This document shows positions 1-9,040 of a stretch of DNA of 64,000 nucleotides, one piece after another. The notes beneath the pieces were generated by a model that saw nothing but the letters and a program-made list of their open reading frames with translations, was not told where the DNA came from and made no database searches. A program made the translations under genes and the position numbers. Positions within the stretch are counted from its first letter, which is position 1. The number at the start of each line of letters is the position of its first letter. Origin of the DNA: Winogradskyella thalassocola (GTDB lineage Bacteria; Bacteroidota; Bacteroidia; Flavobacteriales; Flavobacteriaceae); contig NZ_FNCZ01000007.1 in the NCBI RefSeq assembly GCF_900099995.1, positions 1-64,000 on the forward strand, in the 5' to 3' direction.

Positions 1-173
1 GAGCATTGCAGGGTAGCTACGTTCGGAAGGGATAAGCGCTGAAAGCATATAAGCGCGAAACCCACCACAAGATGAGATTTCTTTAAAGGGTCGTGGAAGA
101 TTACCACGTTGATAGGCTATAGGTGTAAAGGCAGTAATGTCATAGCCGAGTAGTACTAATAACCCATAGGCTT
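1..173 (+). rRNA. 23S ribosomal RNA, 3' end (partial)
   Basis: The first ~173 bases match the conserved 3' terminal part of bacterial 23S rRNA, including the GGGATAAGCGCTGAAAGCAT segment near the end of domain VI and the terminal CCGAGTAGTACTAATAACCC stretch typical of Bacteroidota. The gene begins upstream of the window. The exact 3' end is approximate. A 5S gene follows about 170 bp downstream on the same strand, as in a normal rrn operon. Confidence 0.95.
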
Positions 174-184
174 ATTGTCACTTC

Positions 185-232
185 GACTTCGCTCGACAAC
201 CAGCAATGGTTAACGAGCGAGTCAGTTTTTTT
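185..232 (+). terminator. terminator-like hairpin in the 23S-5S spacer
   Basis: The arm GACTTCGCTCG (185-195) pairs with CGAGCGAGTC (214-223) with one bulged base. The loop contains a further ACCA/TGGT pairing, and a run of seven T follows (226-232). It has the shape of an intrinsic terminator but lies inside the rRNA operon, so it could equally be an RNA-processing stem or a dispersed palindromic repeat. No convincing promoter was seen between it and the 5S gene. Confidence 0.4.
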
Positions 233-345
233 ATAAAGTATACATTACGATACATATTCATGTCATTTTTTCAATATGTCAACAATATTAGTGTTGATTA
301 TTTATAACAACCCAAGTTCTGATATCTATCAGAATAAAAATTTAA

Positions 346-452
346 GGTGGTTATAGCGACGGGGCTCACCTCTAACCATTCCGAACAGAGTAGTTAAGCC
401 CGTTTGCGCCGATGGTACTGCTTTACTGTGGAAGAGTAGGTCGCCGCCTTTT
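346..452 (+). rRNA. rrf: 5S ribosomal RNA
   Basis: About 107 nt with the 5S hallmarks: complementary ends (AAGGTGG at the 5' side, TCGCCGCCTT at the 3' side), the CCATTCCGAACAG loop B/C region and the GATGGTACTGC segment. It lies downstream of 23S rRNA on the same strand and ahead of a strong intrinsic terminator. End positions are good to a few bases. Confidence 0.93.
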
Positions 453-480
453 TTTATCGATGATAAATCGATATGTATTA

Positions 481-513
481 AACCCTTACTAGTTATCTAG
501 TGAGGGTTTTTTT
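481..513 (+). terminator. Rho-independent terminator of the rRNA operon
   Basis: AACCCTTACTAG (481-492), loop TTAT, then CTAGTGAGGGTT (497-508) form a 12-bp stem with one G-U pair. It runs straight into a T tract ending at 513. This ends the 16S-23S-5S transcript just before the helicase gene. Confidence 0.9.
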
Positions 514-577
514 GTTTCAGGATGGTTCTAATCAATTTGTTTTTTTACTATCTTCAATCTTTACTTGTAGTTATATT

Positions 578-3013
578 ATGAATGAAAATAAAGAATTAGA
601 ATTAGCTTGGAACTTTGTTACTAAAACCAATAGAAATATTTTTCTAACAGGGAAAGCTGGTACTGGTAAAACAACGTTCTTACATAAATTAAAACTTCAA
701 ACTAATAAACGCATGGTCATCGTTGCACCGACTGGTGTCGCTGCGATTAATGCAAAAGGTGTTACTATTCATTCTTTTTTTCAAATGCCTTTTGGTCCTA
801 TTTTACCAGACGACGATCTAAGTACTTCAGGGTTTAAACGAAAATTTAGTAAAACTAAGATTGACATAATTAAGTCTCTAGATTTAGTGGTCATTGACGA
901 GATTAGTATGGTTAGGGCTGATTTACTTGATGGGATTGATAAAACACTTCGACGATATAAGAATAGAAACGAGGTATTTGGTGGTGTGCAATTATTAATG
1001 ATTGGTGATTTGCAGCAATTATCTCCTGTAATAAAGGATCATGAGTGGAGGCTATTGCAGCCATTTTATAAAAATGCCTTCTTCTTTAGTAGTTTATCGT
1101 ATCAAAATTGCAACCCTCTTACTATAGAATTAAAACATATTTATAGACAAGAAAACCCTTTGTTTATTAATATTCTGAATGAAATTAGAAATAATAACTT
1201 AAGTACTAATTCTGCAGATGAATTAAATAAGAGATTCTTACCTGATTTTGAGCCTAAAGAAGACGAGGGTTTTATATCGCTAACCACACATAACAATAAG
1301 GCAAGACAAACTAATTTATTAGAATTAGATAAATTGAAAGGAAAAGTAACGTCTTACAAGGCTATTGTAGAAGGTAATTTTCCTGAACATTCTTTTCCTA
1401 ACAAAGAAACCTTAGACCTTAAAGTAGGTGCTCAAGTGATGTTTATTAAAAATGACAGTTCGCCTGAAAAACGGTATTTTAATGGGAAAATAGGTAAAGT
1501 GATTTTATTAGATAAGGATGAAGTTGTTGTTAATTGTCCCGATGATGATTTTAATATCAATACTAAAATAGAGACTTGGGAAAATATAAAATATACTGTT
1601 GATACCGATACAAAAGCTATATCCGAAGATAAGATAGGAAGCTATTCTCAAATTCCATTACGCTTGGCTTGGTCTATTACGATACATAAAAGTCAAGGAT
1701 TAACCTTTGAAAAGGCCATCATCGATGCCCAAGGTGCTTTTGCACACGGTCAAACTTATGTAGCACTGAGTCGTTGTAAATCTTTAGAAGGTCTAATTCT
1801 AAAAAGTAAAATTGAGGCTAATCAAATAATTAGCGATCACAATGTTATAGAGTTTAATAAGAAAGCAGAAGCAAATCAGCCAAATGATTCTATTTTATTA
1901 GAGTCAAAGCGCAATTTTCAATTAGATTTAATTTCTGAGATTTTTAATTTTTACAAATTTATATATCCCGCTAATCGCATATTAGACATTTATTACAAAA
2001 ATAGGGGAAGTATCGAAGGAACGGTAGAAGTTCCATTAATTACGATTAAAGATAGTGTTACCAATTTACTTAAAATAAGTAATGGATTTAAATCACAATT
2101 AAAAACCTTAGTGGGGCTCAATGAAATTCCGGAGCTTAGTTCAGTTGTTCAGGTACGTTTTACAAAAGCCTTAGACTATTTTAGAGAGCAAACTAAATCT
2201 ACGATTGAAATTGCGTTAAAAGAATTGAACTTCACTACTGATAATAAGGCTGTTCAAAAGGATATAGACAAACAATTGGACACGTTAGAGGAATTGTTGG
2301 CAACTAAACTTTCCTATTTTGAAGGATTCAACGATGGATTCGAAACTCAAGAGTTTTTATCGTTACGTGCAAAGTCTGTGTTCTTAGCAAAGGCTAAACC
2401 TAAAAAGACTCGTAAATCTATTGTAGATGGTACCACCAATGTTGAATTATTTGAATTTCTAAGAGAGCTGAGAAACACAATTGCAAATAATGAAGATTTA
2501 ATTCATTATCAAGTTTTTAGTCAAAAGTCACTTTATGCGATGTGTGAAACTTTACCTGTCAATAACAAAGAGCTATTAGAAATACATGGCATGGGAAAAA
2601 CTAGAGTTGAAAAGTATGGTGATCAAATATTAGAAGTTATTAAAGCGTATTGTGATGAAAACGATATTGAATTTTCTAATGATATTTCGGTTTTTGAAGA
2701 ATTAGAGCCTAAAAAGAAGAAAGGAGATACTAAAAGAATATCATTAGATTTATTTAAAGAAGGAAAATCTATTGATCAAATTGCTTTAGAACGGGAATTA
2801 AATGAAAATACCATTTTTGGACACTTGGCTAGTTTTATTACTTCGGGCGAAGTAAAAGTTACAGATTTAATGTCTGAGAAGAAGTATTCAGAATTAAAAA
2901 AAATTATTCCAACGAAGACCTTCGAAAACCTTTCAGATTTAAAGCATCAAATTGATGATAAATATTCTTACGGTGAAATTAAATTGGTACTTCAAGAAAT
3001 GCAAGAGATTTAA
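578..3013 (+). CDS. Pif1-like helicase with HRDC and C-terminal HTH domains
   Basis: 811-aa ATP-dependent DNA helicase of superfamily 1. The N-terminal half shows the Walker A motif GKAGTGKTT, Walker B VVIDEISM, GDLQQLSPV (motif III), HKSQGLTF (motif V) and YVALSRC (motif VI), as in Pif1/RecD-type helicases. A HRDC-like nucleic-acid-binding domain follows at roughly residues 620-700, ending in the helix-hairpin LLEIHGMGKTRVEKYG. The last ~95 residues form a helix-turn-helix segment found at the C terminus of many Bacteroidetes helicases of this type. I chose the ATG at 578 (MNENKELELAW). An in-frame ATG at 500 exists, but it would start inside the rRNA terminator and adds 26 unconserved-looking residues. 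Likely role: genome maintenance at replication barriers or structured DNA (inferred from family). Confidence 0.85.
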   Translation: MNENKELELAWNFVTKTNRNIFLTGKAGTGKTTFLHKLKLQTNKRMVIVAPTGVAAINAKGVTIHSFFQMPFGPILPDDDLSTSGFKRKFSKTKIDIIKSLDLVVIDEISMVRADLLDGIDKTLRRYKNRNEVFGGVQLLMIGDLQQLSPVIKDHEWRLLQPFYKNAFFFSSLSYQNCNPLTIELKHIYRQENPLFINILNEIRNNNLSTNSADELNKRFLPDFEPKEDEGFISLTTHNNKARQTNLLELDKLKGKVTSYKAIVEGNFPEHSFPNKETLDLKVGAQVMFIKNDSSPEKRYFNGKIGKVILLDKDEVVVNCPDDDFNINTKIETWENIKYTVDTDTKAISEDKIGSYSQIPLRLAWSITIHKSQGLTFEKAIIDAQGAFAHGQTYVALSRCKSLEGLILKSKIEANQIISDHNVIEFNKKAEANQPNDSILLESKRNFQLDLISEIFNFYKFIYPANRILDIYYKNRGSIEGTVEVPLITIKDSVTNLLKISNGFKSQLKTLVGLNEIPELSSVVQVRFTKALDYFREQTKSTIEIALKELNFTTDNKAVQKDIDKQLDTLEELLATKLSYFEGFNDGFETQEFLSLRAKSVFLAKAKPKKTRKSIVDGTTNVELFEFLRELRNTIANNEDLIHYQVFSQKSLYAMCETLPVNNKELLEIHGMGKTRVEKYGDQILEVIKAYCDENDIEFSNDISVFEELEPKKKKGDTKRISLDLFKEGKSIDQIALERELNENTIFGHLASFITSGEVKVTDLMSEKKYSELKKIIPTKTFENLSDLKHQIDDKYSYGEIKLVLQEMQEI

Positions 3014-3044
3014 ATTTAATATTCATGCTTTTAAAATATCTTAT

Positions 3045-3076
3045 AAAAAAATAGAACCTCAAAAATGAGGCTCTAT
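3045..3076 (-). terminator. intrinsic terminator of the minus-strand surface-protein cluster
   Basis: On the minus strand ATAGAGCCTCA / TGAGGTTCTAT form an 11-bp stem (3051-3061 with 3066-3076) with one weak pair, then a run of T (3050 down to 3045). It lies 25 bp after the stop codon of the T9SS cargo gene and probably ends the long minus-strand transcript. Confidence 0.8.
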
Positions 3077-3100
3077 CAATAATTACATAACTAATTCAAA

Positions 3101-4102
3101 TTATGACTTAATTATTTTAACAACACTTTGTTTATTGGTATTTTCCTCTGTTATATGAAGTAAATAAACCCCTTTAGGATAGTTAGAAAAATTAAGTGTG
3201 TGAATTGTACTATTGGTTTTATTATCAATTAACTTTTTACCATTAACATCGAATAACTGTAACGAGTAGTCTAAATCCGTATAAGTTTGAATATTCAATA
3301 AGGTGTTAGTTGGATTAGGAAAAACCTTAAAAAAATTATAGTCAATTTCCTCTACTGATAAACTGCTATCTACATTAAAAAGCGCAAATATGTAGGTTGA
3401 CCAAATATCATCCATATTCTTTACACGTAGGTACAAATAGTGATTACCATCTGTCATATCCATTGGGACAGGTATGGCCAAAGTCTCGTCAACCGTAAAA
3501 CCTTCAGTTATAGGAATTGAAAAACCATTGCCAACCCCTGGGTCGGTGTCAAAAAAATATTCTGCAGCCGTTATAGGTGTTGAAACCACATTATCTATAG
3601 TATGGATATAAAAGTAATCTCTATAAAATAGACTCCAAGTATCATCTAAATCTTTTACTCGAATATGGAGTACGTGTAAGCCATTATCAAGTCCTGCAGT
3701 AGAAATACTAAATGTATCGGTTAACATTTGCCCAGATGCGATTGACAAAGTTGTACCATTGCCAACACCAGGATCAGTATCTATAAAATATTCAGCCGTA
3801 CTCAGATTAGAACCTGCTGAAGGTATCTCTATAGTGTGAATGTAAAAATAGTCGCGATAATACAAACTCCAAACATCGTTTGTGCCTTTAACCCGAATAT
3901 GAAGAACATGTAAGCCGTTGCTTAACCCTAGGGTTGGAATACTAAAACTACTATTTATGGTATTACCACTTGTAATTGTTAAGTTTGTAGCATTGCTAAT
4001 TCCAGGATCAGTGTCTATAAAGTATTCGGCTTCCGTAATTTGGCTCCAACCATTAGCGGCCATGCCTATACTTATAATAAGTAAAATTAAAATACGTCTC
4101 AT
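3101..4102 (-). CDS. T9SS cargo protein with three EYFIDTDPG repeats
   Basis: 333-aa exported protein. Residues 1-20 are a signal peptide (MRRILILLIISIGMAANGWS). Three ~80-residue repeats follow, each opening with AEYF(I/F)DTDPG(I/V)(S/G)N and closing with a LHVLHIRVK..D.WS-type strand followed by YRDYFYIHTI. The C-terminal ~80 residues (VFPNPTNTLLNIQ ... GVYLLHI ... VVKIIKS) form a type A T9SS sorting domain, so the protein is expected on the cell surface or secreted. It starts 2 bp after the beta-helix gene ends, suggesting co-transcription. Molecular function is unknown. The DTDPG loops look like possible calcium-binding turns, but that is inference. Confidence 0.85.
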   Translation of the reverse strand: MRRILILLIISIGMAANGWSQITEAEYFIDTDPGISNATNLTITSGNTINSSFSIPTLGLSNGLHVLHIRVKGTNDVWSLYYRDYFYIHTIEIPSAGSNLSTAEYFIDTDPGVGNGTTLSIASGQMLTDTFSISTAGLDNGLHVLHIRVKDLDDTWSLFYRDYFYIHTIDNVVSTPITAAEYFFDTDPGVGNGFSIPITEGFTVDETLAIPVPMDMTDGNHYLYLRVKNMDDIWSTYIFALFNVDSSLSVEEIDYNFFKVFPNPTNTLLNIQTYTDLDYSLQLFDVNGKKLIDNKTNSTIHTLNFSNYPKGVYLLHITEENTNKQSVVKIIKS

Positions 4103-4104
4103 CC

Positions 4105-5148
4105 TTATTGTTTTTGAATAGCTATAAAGTCCACATTTAGTGTTTGTCCTGGAGCAACAACACTATTGGTAATTGTGATACTTTCTGGGTATGGTGTAAG
4201 ATTAGGTCTTCCATTAGGGTCGAAAACAAAATTATTTCCAAAAAGACCTATGTCAGTTCCATCACTACCTGTATTAATTCCTGGCGAACCATTAGATAAA
4301 TTGAAATCGTTATTATAAAACTCAGTAACCGATCCAAAAGGTACGTTTTCAAACATAGGGTTAGTATTATCTAGATTATTACTACCAGAAAGCGGGGCTA
4401 TAGTAGCACCATAATAACTATACGTAATATTACTTACAAAGGTGATAGTGGAGCTGGATAATCCAATTTCAGTTAATGTACCAGTGGCTAAAAAGATATT
4501 GTTGTTTACTAATGGGCTAGTACAGCTTCCGAAAAATGTTTGGGAATTGGCTGTACTTAGAAAAATATTATTTGTAACAATAGAAGTGTTGTTCAGATTA
4601 TATAGTGAACCTCGCAAAAAGTTATTTTTCACCTGCCAATCATTAGTACCACTCTGGGGGTTTATATTAGTAGAATTATATGTAAAGTAGTTACCTTCTA
4701 TAATCCAACCATTGCTTAAATCGTCAGTACTAGACCCAGTTATGGTATTATTTATCCGATTATTAATTATATGAATATTATTTTGGTTAGGACTTGTTGT
4801 AGAATTACCACAAGAAATTCTGTGTAATTCAACCCCTTTTATTTCCGACCCTGCCGAATTATTAATAAATGTGATATTTCCTAGTGTGGCAACTACACCA
4901 TTGGTATTGGCAGGATTGTGCCCAAGACCCATTATAGTAAGCATTTTCCCAACAGTAATGTTTCCGTAACTGTCTGAAGAGGGATGCACTTGAATTATAT
5001 CTCCTGCATTTGCTGCATCAACTGCGGTTTGTAATTCTGTAAATTGAGCACCAGATTGATCTCGGTTATCAACGGTGTGTACTGTTTGCGAAAAACTTAA
5101 CAGACCACTCATTAAGGTGCATAAAATTGTAAGTTTTAAAGTTTTCAT
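4105..5148 (-). CDS. secreted right-handed beta-helix protein
   Basis: 347-aa protein with an N-terminal signal peptide (MKTLKLTILCTLMSGLLSFS). The body is a run of short N/T/I-rich turns (INNRINN, VKNNFLRGSLYNLNNTSIVTN, LVNNNIF) typical of right-handed parallel beta-helix proteins such as pectate lyase/NosD folds. The opening AGDIIQVHPSSDSYGNITV is the usual N-cap of that family. There is no catalytic motif I can name and no recognisable T9SS C-terminal domain, although its neighbour 2 bp downstream has one. It may be a polysaccharide-binding or structural surface protein. The function is not assignable. Confidence 0.75.
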   Translation of the reverse strand: MKTLKLTILCTLMSGLLSFSQTVHTVDNRDQSGAQFTELQTAVDAANAGDIIQVHPSSDSYGNITVGKMLTIMGLGHNPANTNGVVATLGNITFINNSAGSEIKGVELHRISCGNSTTSPNQNNIHIINNRINNTITGSSTDDLSNGWIIEGNYFTYNSTNINPQSGTNDWQVKNNFLRGSLYNLNNTSIVTNNIFLSTANSQTFFGSCTSPLVNNNIFLATGTLTEIGLSSSTITFVSNITYSYYGATIAPLSGSNNLDNTNPMFENVPFGSVTEFYNNDFNLSNGSPGINTGSDGTDIGLFGNNFVFDPNGRPNLTPYPESITITNSVVAPGQTLNVDFIAIQKQ

Positions 5149-5242
5149 AATATGTATTTTTTTAATTAATAAATGTGTAAAATGTTTTTTTTAAGTCGGG
5201 CTAAAAGTGTCTTTTTAGTAATGTATTTGTTTTTAAAAGGTG

Positions 5243-5794
5243 TCAATTGTTGCTGTATACATTATATTCAAACTCTCCATCTACAATGTAAGTTTCTTCA
5301 ATTTCATCGCCATTAATATTGACTTTATCAACAGCAATTCCCTGGAAAGATCCCTTTATACTAGTAGCATAAATATCATTATGTTCAATTTGCAGAACTT
5401 CTACAGAAATAGATTTCGCTTCTAGACCTAATTCTAAATCACTAAATCCAAAAAGTAAATCGAAATCTGTATGGCCATCTAATACTTCAGTCAAACCTGT
5501 TCTTGCAGGAATACTTAATGATGCATTAATAGATTGATTGATATCGTTATAAACGATTACGGCCTTCTTTAAGGTTTGAGAATTGCTCTCAGGAAAAATA
5601 TTGGCTACAGCAATTACGCTTGGGTTACTGAAAATATCAGTCACAATATTGAACGTATTGTTTACTTGGTTGCCTGTGACACTATAATTGATATAAATAC
5701 TTTGTTGAATATCATCATCTGAATTATCATTGTTTTTACTACAAGACATAATTGTTAATAATAGATATAGTATAGATATTATTTTAGGCTTCAT
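5243..5794 (-). CDS. lipoprotein of unknown function
   Basis: 183-aa predicted lipoprotein. The signal peptide ends in the lipobox TIMSC with Cys18, followed by the D/N-rich linker NNDNSDDD that in Bacteroidetes favours surface export. The rest is beta-rich with no named motif. The C-terminal pattern IKGSFQG ... YIVDGEFEYNV resembles the end of the 182-aa lipoprotein upstream (CKGTFSG ... QISGEFDIN), suggesting a shared fold. It sits 10 bp downstream of the outer-membrane barrel gene in the same direction. Confidence 0.75.
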   Translation of the reverse strand: MKPKIISILYLLLTIMSCSKNNDNSDDDIQQSIYINYSVTGNQVNNTFNIVTDIFSNPSVIAVANIFPESNSQTLKKAVIVYNDINQSINASLSIPARTGLTEVLDGHTDFDLLFGFSDLELGLEAKSISVEVLQIEHNDIYATSIKGSFQGIAVDKVNINGDEIEETYIVDGEFEYNVYSNN

Positions 5795-5804
5795 AAGCTT
5801 AGAA

Positions 5805-6317
5805 TTACAAATTAAATTTCACACCTGCAGCAACAACGAGTTGACCACCATCTATAATGACGTATTTTAATTCTGCAAAAGGGGTGATGCTACTTCCGAT
5901 GTTGAAATTGGCACCTGCGCCTAAGTTGAGACCGATACGACCATCACTACTAGAGAAATCACCTCCTAATCCAAAGCTGTTTTCGTATTTTACTTTAATA
6001 CTAGAGTAGTTAAGACCTGCAATACCGTAAACATCAATGTTTTCTTCATCTAGAAAGTAATAGTTGGCATTGGCATTAACTTCAAACCAGTTTATTTTTA
6101 TACCGCTTTCATCTTTAGGTAAATAATAAATAAACGATGGTGAAATGGTTAATTTTTCCATTATTGGAAACTCTGCATTGGCACCAATTCCTATATTTTC
6201 AATTTCGGTTCCATATCCAATTAAGGCACCAATTTTAGTTTCTGTTTGAGCAAATGCCCCAATAGAAAATGTGATAGAAAATAGAGTTGTGGCAATTATT
6301 AAATTGATTTTTTTCAT
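5805..6317 (-). CDS. outer-membrane beta-barrel protein
   Basis: 170-aa protein with a Sec signal peptide ending at FAQ (about residue 24). It consists of alternating hydrophobic strands (IGALIGYGTEIENIGIGANAEFPI, WFEVNANANYYF, GLNLGAGANF, FAELKYVIIDGGQLVVAAGVKFNL), typical of small 8-strand OmpA/OmpX-type barrels and ending in a terminal hydrophobic residue pair. It is embedded between two lipoprotein genes with short spacers, so an operon is likely. Its precise role is unknown. Confidence 0.8.
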   Translation of the reverse strand: MKKINLIIATTLFSITFSIGAFAQTETKIGALIGYGTEIENIGIGANAEFPIMEKLTISPSFIYYLPKDESGIKINWFEVNANANYYFLDEENIDVYGIAGLNYSSIKVKYENSFGLGGDFSSSDGRIGLNLGAGANFNIGSSITPFAELKYVIIDGGQLVVAAGVKFNL

Positions 6318-6365
6318 GATTTATACGTTTTAATTGTTTTTATAATTATAATATTTGAAAGAATG

Positions 6366-6914
6366 TTAGTTATTAATATCGAACTCACCACTGATTTGAT
6401 GTACGTCTGAAACATCTGAATTATTTCTATAGAATGCCCCTGAAAATGTGCCTTTACAATGCCTTACAAAATTTCCATCGATTTCTAGTTCAGTAATGGA
6501 TATATTAATGGCTTTATAACTATAAGTTTCAAGAATTGATAACACTATGCCAATTTCAAAATCACTAGCGTTATTTTGATCATCTAAATAGTGTGTACCA
6601 ATTTCAGGGGGAGCTACTAACAAAAAGTTTGAATCTGTAAACGATTTGCCAACATATAGTTGAATTTGATCATCAGAAATTTCGGGATCATCATTTGTAC
6701 TATAAAAGTAACCGAGGGTATTAAACTCATCGTCATTACCTTCATCTCTAAAAGAATAATTTCCGTTAGTAGTAGGACCTGAAATATTAAATTCTGCATA
6801 CGATATTGCACCATCACCTGGGCCACCATCATTGCTATCATCATCACTACATGCGAATAGGGTAATACATAAGACTAATGCGAAAATGTTTCTAAGTTTT
6901 AAAATATTTTTCAT
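6366..6914 (-). CDS. lipoprotein of unknown function
   Basis: 182-aa predicted lipoprotein with the lipobox LFAC (Cys22) followed by an acidic SDDDSNDGG linker. A beta-rich domain ends in CKGTFSGAFYRN ... ISGEFDINN, a pattern seen in a broad class of Bacteroidetes surface lipoproteins and shared in outline with the 183-aa lipoprotein downstream. No catalytic residues are recognisable. It is located in the minus-strand cluster, 48 bp downstream of its barrel-gene neighbour's upstream flank. Confidence 0.72.
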   Translation of the reverse strand: MKNILKLRNIFALVLCITLFACSDDDSNDGGPGDGAISYAEFNISGPTTNGNYSFRDEGNDDEFNTLGYFYSTNDDPEISDDQIQLYVGKSFTDSNFLLVAPPEIGTHYLDDQNNASDFEIGIVLSILETYSYKAINISITELEIDGNFVRHCKGTFSGAFYRNNSDVSDVHQISGEFDINN

Positions 6915-6957
6915 TGTGTTTTTATTTAATGTTTATAATTGTGTTTTTTGATTCTTA

Positions 6958-8673
6958 TTAATTTTTAAACATGCTTGTGCCAGAAAACATATCCAAAAAC
7001 CGATAGTCCTCTATTTTAATTTCGGTTGATACTTTTTCTAAAGAGATTGCTGTAACGGTAAAGTTATTCTTGCTTTTCTTTTTGTCTTCGTATTGCATTT
7101 CCATAACTAAACCATTTTCAAATTGCTCTAAGACTCTAGGGTCCATATCTGGAAGTTCTATATTTTTTGTAGCGTTTGAGCCTCCACCTCCGAAAAAATT
7201 AATCAATGATATAGGAGCATCTTTTGCGTGGTAAACCGTCATAATATATTTATCATCTTCAAGTTGAAGTCCTGAACAGGTATATCCCAGAATAGTTTTA
7301 GGAGGTAATTCTTTTATTTCATAGTTTATCTTGGCTTCATTTCTCACATCAGGGATTGGGGTTATTTGAAGCATATTTTGATTAGCTTGTCCTTTTATAA
7401 ACATCGCCATGATGTTAAGATTTGAATCAAAAACCATCGTCATGGTTCCTTTATCTTTCAAGTCTTTGACTATATATTCAGAACCACTAAAACTCCCATT
7501 TTTAGAATTAATTAAAAAAATAATATCCATGTCTGTTCCTTTCTTCTTAGAATTAGAAACCATTGTAGTTTTGTATAAGTAATCGAAATCATAAGATTTT
7601 GGTAAGTCGGCTGCTTTTACCTTGTGATTTTTTAATGATTTTTTTACAGATTTTGTCATTCCTTTAGAGTCAGAAGTATCATAATCATCCTCATCAATAT
7701 CTTCTGGATCTTTGTCTTTTTTGAAAGATCCCATTACCAATCCCATCATATCCTGCCCTCGAGTTCTTACTTCTTTTGCTGGGGGTAAATTGACTTCTAC
7801 AGGTTTGTATTCGTAAACAATTAGACTTTCTCCTGGTGGCATCATACTCATATCAAAAGCATCCATAGATTGTCCAGTATCTGCTTTATTAGTATATATT
7901 TCTATGAGACGATCTTCGTCATCAAAAATCACATAACTACCTTCATAACCAGGTTCGTTTAAAAACTCGAATTTTGTGTAACTTTTTCCTCGTAAATTTT
8001 GTTTAACTTCTTTAAAATCTTCGTATCTAAATTGTTCTGGTCCATAGATAAAAGCAAACTCAACAAAACCATTAAAGGGGTTTGGGGTAATACCTTTATC
8101 CATCTGTTTTTGTGTATTTGCTAAAGCTGGTTCTGGAGGTAGCTTTAGTATTTCTAACATCATATTAGGTACCATCATTCCTTGACCTCCTGAAGCAAGT
8201 ATTGCAGATTTATTATAGGCTTGCTCGTTATCATTATAACTATACATATAGGCTTCACTATCTAAATAACCAGGTTTAGGAATTGCATCAGATTCCATTC
8301 TAACAGCGACTTGGTCAGCATCAAAATATTGCGTCTGATTGAGGTTTCCATTTTCATAAGTTTTAATAATAGCATCTTCTTTATAAAACTCTTTTTTATA
8401 TGCAGTGTTCATTGTTAAAGCAGAGTTTGTAGATTCAGAATCTATTTGATCATCTGCACTTCCATCACTTTTTGTGTTAGACCTGTCGTTAGAAGTAGTA
8501 GCATCATCTATTGTTTTTTCTGTTTTTTTCGAAACTATTTCGTCTGTTTTCCTTAAAATGGTACGTTCTGCAGCTTGTTCAGCTCTCTTTTTTAATTTTT
8601 TTAAAATTTGTGCTTCAGCATTACCTCCTATTAAAAGACCGATAATGACTAATAATATGTGTTTCGTTTTCAT
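6958..8673 (-). CDS. secreted DUF4412-like protein
   Basis: 571-aa exported protein. Residues 1-21 form a signal peptide (ending GGNAEAQ), followed by a charged helical segment (LKKLKKRAEQAAERTILRK) and an acidic, S/T-rich linker. The C-terminal ~230 residues resemble the DUF4412/GLPGLI-like domain: a beta-rich region with MTMVFDSNLNIMAMFIKG and the EINYEIKELP..TILGYTCSG-type strand near residue 460. Family function is unknown; these proteins are periplasmic or surface located. The gene starts 12 bp after the DUF4870 gene in the same direction. Confidence 0.7.
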   Translation of the reverse strand: MKTKHILLVIIGLLIGGNAEAQILKKLKKRAEQAAERTILRKTDEIVSKKTEKTIDDATTSNDRSNTKSDGSADDQIDSESTNSALTMNTAYKKEFYKEDAIIKTYENGNLNQTQYFDADQVAVRMESDAIPKPGYLDSEAYMYSYNDNEQAYNKSAILASGGQGMMVPNMMLEILKLPPEPALANTQKQMDKGITPNPFNGFVEFAFIYGPEQFRYEDFKEVKQNLRGKSYTKFEFLNEPGYEGSYVIFDDEDRLIEIYTNKADTGQSMDAFDMSMMPPGESLIVYEYKPVEVNLPPAKEVRTRGQDMMGLVMGSFKKDKDPEDIDEDDYDTSDSKGMTKSVKKSLKNHKVKAADLPKSYDFDYLYKTTMVSNSKKKGTDMDIIFLINSKNGSFSGSEYIVKDLKDKGTMTMVFDSNLNIMAMFIKGQANQNMLQITPIPDVRNEAKINYEIKELPPKTILGYTCSGLQLEDDKYIMTVYHAKDAPISLINFFGGGGSNATKNIELPDMDPRVLEQFENGLVMEMQYEDKKKSKNNFTVTAISLEKVSTEIKIEDYRFLDMFSGTSMFKN

Positions 8674-8685
8674 AATAAATTTGAA

Positions 8686-9027
8686 TTAAAGGTTGTTAAA
8701 CCATTTTATATAATGTGTACCCAAGAACGGTAAAGGTTTTTCAATTTCATTGATAGCATTAATGAGTCCCATTATCCACATGTAGAGTAAAACAAATACG
8801 CCAATGATGTTAATGAGCCAACCTAAAACGGGTACTAACCCAATGACACCCAAAGTAAGTCCTGAGAGCGCTAGACCCAATGATTGGGTGATATGGTATT
8901 TTGCGAATTGATTCTTTTTGTCGTTGTTCATAACGAAGGCAATGATGAGACCTACAATGGTAATGTAGGCTATGATGGCTATTGATTTGCCTTCGGAAGT
9001 TGACGTTTTTGTTTCTGTAGTTTCCAT
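8686..9027 (-). CDS. DUF4870 (Tic20-like) membrane protein
   Basis: 113-aa membrane protein with a short polar N terminus and three to four hydrophobic helices (IAIIAYITIVGLIIAFVMN, LGLALSGLTLGVIGLVPVLG, WLINIIGVFVLLYMWIMGL). NNDKKNQFAKYHITQSLGL matches the characteristic Q-F-x-K-x-H-x-x-Q motif of DUF4870 proteins. Biochemical role is unknown. It sits in the middle of the exported-protein cluster with spacers of 12-13 bp and is its only clearly inner-membrane member. Confidence 0.85.
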   Translation of the reverse strand: METTETKTSTSEGKSIAIIAYITIVGLIIAFVMNNDKKNQFAKYHITQSLGLALSGLTLGVIGLVPVLGWLINIIGVFVLLYMWIMGLINAINEIEKPLPFLGTHYIKWFNNL

Positions 9028-9040
9028 AAATTTTCTGTTT

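Noticed and set aside
500..577. 26-residue N-terminal extension of the helicase
   Set aside because: It would begin inside the rRNA operon terminator; the conserved helicase start is the ATG at 578.
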